64,000 bases of DNA from positions 2,108,001 to 2,172,000 of the forward strand of contig NZ_WEGH01000001.1 of the NCBI RefSeq assembly GCF_009604375.1. Direction: 5' to 3'. Position 1 is the first letter of the stretch. Every line of letters begins with the position of its first letter. The notes below the pieces were generated by a model. It was not told the origin of the DNA, made no database searches, and saw nothing but the letters and a program-made list of their open reading frames with translations. The position numbers were made by a program, and so were the translations under genes. Shown here piece after piece: positions 59,853-64,000 of this stretch. Source of the DNA: Actinomadura macrotermitis (GTDB lineage Bacteria; Actinomycetota; Actinomycetes; Streptosporangiales; Streptosporangiaceae).

Positions 59853-60470
59853 CTAAGACCGCGGCTCTGTGGTGGCGGGTCTGCAGGAGCTCCAGTTCTG
59901 CTCCCAGGCGGGCAGCGCCGCCGCGGGGGCCGTCCGGGCTCCGGTGATGCGGCCGGCGATCCTGCCCTTGGTGCTGTAGGTCTCCACCTCACGGTCGAGA
60001 TAGCCGCCGTGCTCGATGATCCGCAGCACGCCGACGCCGCGGCTGATCTCCCAGGCGCCGGCGGTGCCCCGGACCGGCCGGGCGTCCGCCGGGCGGGTCC
60101 GGGGGCCGAGGACGTCCTCCAGCAGGTCGTCCAGTGTGGTGAGGCGGGGGCTCGGCGGTGGTTCGGTGTGCTCTTGGCAGTCGGGCCACTCGCGGCTGCG
60201 GAAGTCCTTGGGACGGCCCGCGGTCCAGTCGCTCTCGTAGACGGGCGTTCCGTCGCTCCGGCGCACGGTCGAGTGGAACGCGGCGATCCGCCTGCCGTCC
60301 AGCCGTACCCAGATCCGCACCCGGGTCTTTTCCGGAACGGCGGCGGCCAGGGTCGTCTCGTCGAACCATATCTGCGTCACCGGATATCGCTCATGAGGCG
60401 CTTCGCCTTTCTTGCCGTCCGCGCAGCCGGTAAGGGCCAGCGCACACAAAAGAGCCACGCGTACGCGCAT
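59853..60470 (-). CDS. Putative lipoprotein of unknown function
   Basis: The 205-residue protein has a lipoprotein signal (VALLCALALTGCADG, lipobox LTGC at about residue 16). The mature part includes TQIWFDETTLAAAVPEKTRV, a segment with two cysteines, and SKGRIAGRITGAR-like TKGRIAGRITGAR near the end. GGGAGA precedes the ATG at 60470. No family recognised. It ends 5 bp from the convergent hypothetical gene. Confidence 0.72.
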   Translation of the reverse strand: MRVRVALLCALALTGCADGKKGEAPHERYPVTQIWFDETTLAAAVPEKTRVRIWVRLDGRRIAAFHSTVRRSDGTPVYESDWTAGRPKDFRSREWPDCQEHTEPPPSPRLTTLDDLLEDVLGPRTRPADARPVRGTAGAWEISRGVGVLRIIEHGGYLDREVETYSTKGRIAGRITGARTAPAAALPAWEQNWSSCRPATTEPRS

Positions 60471-60551
60471 TGATTCTCCCCCGGGCGGCGTGCCGGGGCG
60501 CTCCCAAGCGCCCCGGCACGTATTCACTCCGTCACTTTCCGGGCCGGTGCG

Positions 60552-61040
60552 TCAGCGGCAGGAGTACTTGCGCTGAGCCGAATTCGAGCTGTAGTAGGTG
60601 CGGCCCCGGTAAACCGCGGTGGCCTTGGCGCTGACCTTGTAGGTGTATCTGCCCGAGCACTTCCTGCGGGAGACGCTGCTGACGCTGTTGGTGTTGGTGC
60701 CCACGCTGGTGTCGCTGTCGCGCAGCTCCCACCCGTACCAGCGCTTGCGGTAGAGCCAGGTGTACACGGTGACCCGGCTCACCCGGTACGGGCCGTGCGC
60801 GGTGGCCGCGCCCTTGGCGTAGCCGCCCGCGTAGTAGGTGAGCGGCGACAGGTACCAGCCGGGGAGGATCGGGGAGGCGGCGGTGGTGCCCGCGCGCAGC
60901 GGGGCGGGGCGGGAGGCGGCCGCCGGGGCCGCCGGGGCCGCCTCGGCGGCCGGCGCCGAGGACAGCAGCGCGACGGCGGCGCAGGTGGCGGCGCCCAGCG
61001 CCAGGCCCCTGCCCCGGAACGGCTTTTCGGGAAGCTTCAC
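60552..61040 (-). CDS. Small secreted protein of unknown function
   Basis: The 162-residue protein has a signal peptide (GAATCAAVALLSSAPAAEA) and an Ala/Pro-rich stretch. The mature C-terminal part is Tyr/Arg/Ser-rich: GWYLSPLTYYAGGYAKG, YTWLYRKRWYGWELRD and YSSNSAQRKYSC with two cysteines (RRKCSG, KYSCR). GTG at 61040 follows AAGGGA. The basic, tyrosine-rich mature domain suggests a beta-sandwich exported protein. No family recognised. Confidence 0.72.
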   Translation of the reverse strand: MKLPEKPFRGRGLALGAATCAAVALLSSAPAAEAAPAAPAAASRPAPLRAGTTAASPILPGWYLSPLTYYAGGYAKGAATAHGPYRVSRVTVYTWLYRKRWYGWELRDSDTSVGTNTNSVSSVSRRKCSGRYTYKVSAKATAVYRGRTYYSSNSAQRKYSCR

Positions 61041-61268
61041 AGGAATCCCTTCGTGTTCTTCGAACGTCTCACGTACCGTGTGGAACGCAATACGTAAAGC
61101 GATGTACTGGCCACTCCCTACGCGAGGCGCACTGGTGAACCGGACGAATCAAAGAGAACACGAGACCGCGTAAACAAAACATAACCATTTCGCCGGGCCA
61201 GGAAACGGGAGCCGCTTTCATGTCCGCCCGCACCCATGCCCCGGGCTCGGCCTGCCGGCCGTTCCCGA

Positions 61269-61317
61269 AAAAGGCGAAGCGCCGGAGATCGGGAGGATCT
61301 CCGGCGCTTCGCCTTTT
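61269..61317 (-). terminator. Strong intrinsic terminator after cbs
   Basis: A perfect 22-bp inverted repeat (61269-61290 with 61296-61317, loop of 5) ends in TTTTT on the minus strand and TTTT on the plus strand. It lies 13 nt past the cbs stop. Confidence 0.92.
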
Positions 61318-61330
61318 CCGGCGGGATCCG

Positions 61331-62722
61331 TCAGGCGCCGGCCAGGAAGTTCAGCAGGTCCTGGCGGGTGACGATGCCCGAGGGCCGGCCGTCGACCAGG
61401 ACCACCGCGGCGTCGCGGCCCTCCAGGGCCGCCATGAGCCGCGACACCGGCTCCCCCGAGCCGACGACCGGCAGCGGGCGGCCCATGTGCTTCTCCAGCG
61501 GGTCGTCCGAGCCGGCCTTGTTCGTGTAGAGGGCGTGCAGGAGGACCCGCTCCTCCACCGCGCCGATGACCTCCCCGATCATCACGTCGGGGTGGCCCGC
61601 GCCCGGGGAGACGACCGGCATCTGGGAGACGCCGAACTCGTTCAGCACCTTCACCGCCTCGCCCACCGTCTCGGTCGGGTGCATGTGCACGAAACTCGGG
61701 ATGACGTCGGCGCCCGCGCCGGACTTGCGCGCCAGCACGTCGCCGGCGGTCGCCTCCGTCGTCGACTGGTCGCCGAACCCGTACTGGTTCATCCACTCGT
61801 CGTTGAAGATCTTGGACAGGTAGCCGCGGCCGCCGTCGGGCAGCAGCACCACGATCACCGCGTCGGCCGGCGCGGTGGCCGCGACGCGCAGCGCGGCGAC
61901 GACCGCCATGCCGCAGGAGCCGCCGACCAGCAGGGCGTCCTCGCGGGCGAGGCGGCGGGTCATGGTGAAGGAGTCCTTGTCGGACACCGCGATGATCTCG
62001 TCGCAGATGCCGCGGTCGTAGGTCTCGGGCCAGATGTCCTCGCCGACGCCCTCGGTGAGGTAGGGGCGGCCGGTGCCGCCCGAGTAGACCGAGCCCTCGG
62101 GGTCCGCGCCGATGATCTTGACGCGGCCGCCGGAGACCTCCTTCAGGTAGCGGCCGGTGCCGGTGATGGTGCCGCCGGTGCCGATGCCGGCGACGAAATG
62201 GGTGATCTTTCCCTCGGTCTGTTCCCACAGCTCGGGACCGGTCGTCTCGTAGTGCGAGCGCGGGTTGTTCTGGTTGGTGTACTGGTTCGGCTTCCAGGCG
62301 CCCGGGATCTCGGCGGCGAGGCGGTCCGACACCGAGTAGTAGGAGTCGGGGTGCTCCGGCGAGACGGCGGTCGGGCAGATCACGACCTCGGCGCCGTAGG
62401 CGCGCAGCACGTCGATCTTGTCCTTGGCGACCTTGTCCGGGCACACGAACACGCACCGGTAGCCGCGCTCCTGCGCGACGATGGCCAGGCCGACGCCGGT
62501 GTTGCCCGAGGTCGGCTCGACGATCGTGCCGCCGGGCGCCAGCTCCCCGGACTCCTCGGCGGCGTCGATCATCCGGATCGCGATGCGGTCCTTCACCGAG
62601 CCGCCGGGGTTGAAGTACTCCACCTTGGCCAGCACCTGCGGGGCGAGCCCGGCGGTCACCTTGCGCAACCGCACCAGCGGGGTGTTGCCCATGAGCTCGA
62701 CGAGCGAATCGTGTACGTGCAC
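61331..62722 (-). CDS. cbs: Cystathionine beta-synthase
   Basis: PLP enzyme that condenses serine with homocysteine to cystathionine. The 463-residue protein has the fold-type II core with PLP lysine K44 in GGSVKDR, EPTSGNTGVGLA, and GIGTGGTITGTGRYLKE, followed by two C-terminal CBS domains (about 340-460, with VLNEFGVSQMPVVSPGAG and GIVTRQDLLNFL). It has no N-terminal heme domain. GTG at 62722 is behind AAGGA; the longer frame begins upstream of the promoter. Counterpart of Rv1077. Together with metB it allows transsulfuration. Confidence 0.94.
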   Translation of the reverse strand: MHVHDSLVELMGNTPLVRLRKVTAGLAPQVLAKVEYFNPGGSVKDRIAIRMIDAAEESGELAPGGTIVEPTSGNTGVGLAIVAQERGYRCVFVCPDKVAKDKIDVLRAYGAEVVICPTAVSPEHPDSYYSVSDRLAAEIPGAWKPNQYTNQNNPRSHYETTGPELWEQTEGKITHFVAGIGTGGTITGTGRYLKEVSGGRVKIIGADPEGSVYSGGTGRPYLTEGVGEDIWPETYDRGICDEIIAVSDKDSFTMTRRLAREDALLVGGSCGMAVVAALRVAATAPADAVIVVLLPDGGRGYLSKIFNDEWMNQYGFGDQSTTEATAGDVLARKSGAGADVIPSFVHMHPTETVGEAVKVLNEFGVSQMPVVSPGAGHPDVMIGEVIGAVEERVLLHALYTNKAGSDDPLEKHMGRPLPVVGSGEPVSRLMAALEGRDAAVVLVDGRPSGIVTRQDLLNFLAGA

Positions 62723-62901
62723 CGCGACGTCCTTGTCGGTTTCGATCTTGCTGCATCCCCCGCTCGACCGGCAGGAACCGGGAGGGAAGGGATGTGATTT
62801 CGGATAGATTTCAGTTTCGACGGTAGCCCAGAACGGCGGCACCGGGCATCTAACCCCTGACGGGGTCTTCATGCCGGGTAACTACGGAGGGTCAACGCGT
62901 C

Positions 62902-63912
62902 ATGCTGAGGGCGTTCACGGCGCGGCGGATCGCCGCCGCGGCGGCGTACGGGGGCGGCGGCATCACCGTGCTGGGCGGGGTGACGTTCGGCCTCGTGGTC
63001 GTCGAGGCCAAGCTGGCCCGCAAGATCATTCAGGGCACGCCGAGCGGTGCCCCGCCGGTCGCCGACGGGCTGTACGGCGCGTGGCTGCCGGGCGCCCCGC
63101 TGTCGTTCGCGATGCTCGGCGACTCCACCGCCGCCGGGCTCGGCGTGCACACCCCCGACGAGACGCCGGCGGCGCTGCTGGCCAACGGGCTGGCCTCGAT
63201 CGCGGGGCGGCCGGTGCGGCTGACCAACGTGGCCGTGTCGGGGTCGCGCTCGGAGATGCTGGCGGGCCAGGTCGAGCAGGCCCTGCAGGTGCGGCCCGAC
63301 GTCGCCGTCATCATGATCGGCGCCAACGACGTGACGGGCCGGGTCCCGGCCGCCGAGTCCGTCCGGCATCTCGGCACGGCCGTGGAGCGGCTGCACGCGG
63401 CGGGCTGCGAGGTCGTCGTGGGCACCTGCCCCGACCTCGGCTCGGTGAAGCCGGTGATGCAGCCGCTGCGCTGGTTCGCCCAGCGCGCCAGCCGGCAGCT
63501 CGCCGCCGCGCAGACGATCGCGGTGGTGGAGCGCGGCGGCCGGTCGGTGTCGCTCGGCGACCTGCTCGGCCGCGAGTTCGCCGCCGACCCGCGCGAGATG
63601 TTCAGCGCCGACCGCTACCACCCGTCCGCGCGCGGGTACGCGGCGGCGGCGATGGCGGTGCTGCCGTCGATGGCGGCCTCGCTCGGCCTGGACCCCGACC
63701 ACGAGGACGCCGCGCCCGCGGGCGGCGGCGTGCTGCCGGTGTACCTGGCGGCGGCCGAGGCAGCCGAGCGGCCGGGCACCGAGGTCGTCGGCACCCGGGT
63801 GGAGGGCCGCGAGCGCGGCCGCCGGGGCCGCTGGGCGGCGCTGCTGCGCCGCACCTCCGGGCAGCCGCTGGACGACGCCGGGATGAGGGAGAGCGCGCCG
63901 GGCGCGGCCTGA
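62902..63912 (+). CDS. Membrane-anchored SGNH/GDSL hydrolase
   Basis: The 336-residue esterase-like protein has an N-terminal membrane helix (about 12-35) and the SGNH blocks: LGDSTAAGLG (block I Ser), NVAVSGSRS (block II Gly), IGANDVTG (block III Asn) and DRYHPSARGY (Asp/His of block V). The orthologue Rv1075c is described as a GDSL esterase. A C-terminal Arg-rich cytosolic-like tail follows. GGAGG precedes the ATG at 62902. Divergent from cbs. Confidence 0.9.
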   Translation: MLRAFTARRIAAAAAYGGGGITVLGGVTFGLVVVEAKLARKIIQGTPSGAPPVADGLYGAWLPGAPLSFAMLGDSTAAGLGVHTPDETPAALLANGLASIAGRPVRLTNVAVSGSRSEMLAGQVEQALQVRPDVAVIMIGANDVTGRVPAAESVRHLGTAVERLHAAGCEVVVGTCPDLGSVKPVMQPLRWFAQRASRQLAAAQTIAVVERGGRSVSLGDLLGREFAADPREMFSADRYHPSARGYAAAAMAVLPSMAASLGLDPDHEDAAPAGGGVLPVYLAAAEAAERPGTEVVGTRVEGRERGRRGRWAALLRRTSGQPLDDAGMRESAPGAA

Positions 63913-63962
63913 GCGGTACGTCCGGGGCACCGTGGGTACGCACGGAGAATGAACCCGCACTC

Positions 63963-63983
63963 TGTTGGACTCAATGTCCAACA
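63963..63983. promoter_or_regulatory. Operator-like dyad near the right edge
   Basis: Perfect 8-bp inverted repeat TGTTGGAC-N5-GTCCAACA lies 50 bp past the esterase stop. It probably controls a gene just beyond the window. TetR-family operators have this size. Confidence 0.6.
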
Positions 63984-64000
63984 AACCTCACCCCCCGGCA

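Noticed and set aside
62723..62901. SAM-type riboswitch upstream of cbs
   Set aside because: The leader is short and none of the conserved SAM riboswitch boxes is visible.

Overview
This window is chromosomal DNA from a high-GC actinobacterium. Evidence: very strong G/C bias at third codon positions, frequent GTG and TTG starts, many start codons that sit 6-8 nt behind a -10 hexamer with no ribosome binding site (leaderless mRNAs), and the mycothiol gene mca, a marker of Actinobacteria. A non-mycobacterial, probably spore-forming actinomycete (for example the Streptosporangiales/Actinomadura group) is my guess; the genus cannot be fixed from sequence alone. I see no rRNA, tRNA or CRISPR array.

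The backbone is a rearranged version of a block I know from Mycobacterium tuberculosis (about Rv1075c to Rv1108c). Shared members are xseA-xseB, a DUF4245 gene, glpX, fumarase, phoH2, a short cis-prenyltransferase, the YyaL/DUF255 gene, the small membrane gene next to mca, mca, the DUF4307 gene, greA, metB, cbs and the SGNH esterase. Accessory genes are inserted between them.

Layout. 1-1.45 kb: an edge-truncated TnpB-type nuclease lying 9 bp before xseA. 1.45-7.7 kb: exonuclease VII, DUF4245 with its TetR neighbour, glpX, a DUF1707 protein and an MFS permease. 7.7-16.4 kb: a MocR-type regulator divergent from an EamA exporter, then two unrelated fumarases (class I Fe-S and class II) flanking two divergent Ser/Thr kinases. 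16.4-22.8 kb: three tandem secreted or anchored transglycosylase-like proteins all ending in Gly-Trp-Tyr, with a perfect CRP-type site upstream of the first-transcribed one, then phoH2, cis-prenyltransferase and two unknown genes. 22.9-26.3 kb: a DHA2 efflux pump with its TetR, and a NlpC/P60 hydrolase. 26.5-33.6 kb: a GH16-like lipoprotein, disulfide oxidoreductase and YyaL operon, RNase Z, a flavin/F420 split-barrel protein and LtrA. 33.6-36.7 kb: mca operon, DUF4307, greA and an Lrp regulator divergent from hppD. 38-45.7 kb: two proline-rich membrane proteins, then four consecutive exported M1 metallopeptidases. 45.7-49.1 kb: a FIST sensor, ROK kinase and threonine dehydratase operon. 49.2-53.2 kb: AAA+ ATPase, VWA protein and a small membrane protein. 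53.2-64 kb: alpha/beta hydrolase, cystathionine gamma-synthase, MMPL transporter, several exported unknowns, cystathionine beta-synthase and an SGNH esterase.

Themes: central carbon metabolism (glpX, two fumarases), sulfur amino acids and thiols (metB, cbs, mca), cell-envelope remodelling (transglycosylase trio, NlpC/P60, prenyltransferase, MMPL), and an unusual load of exported peptidases. Many short perfect dyads in promoter regions look like operators and are reported individually.
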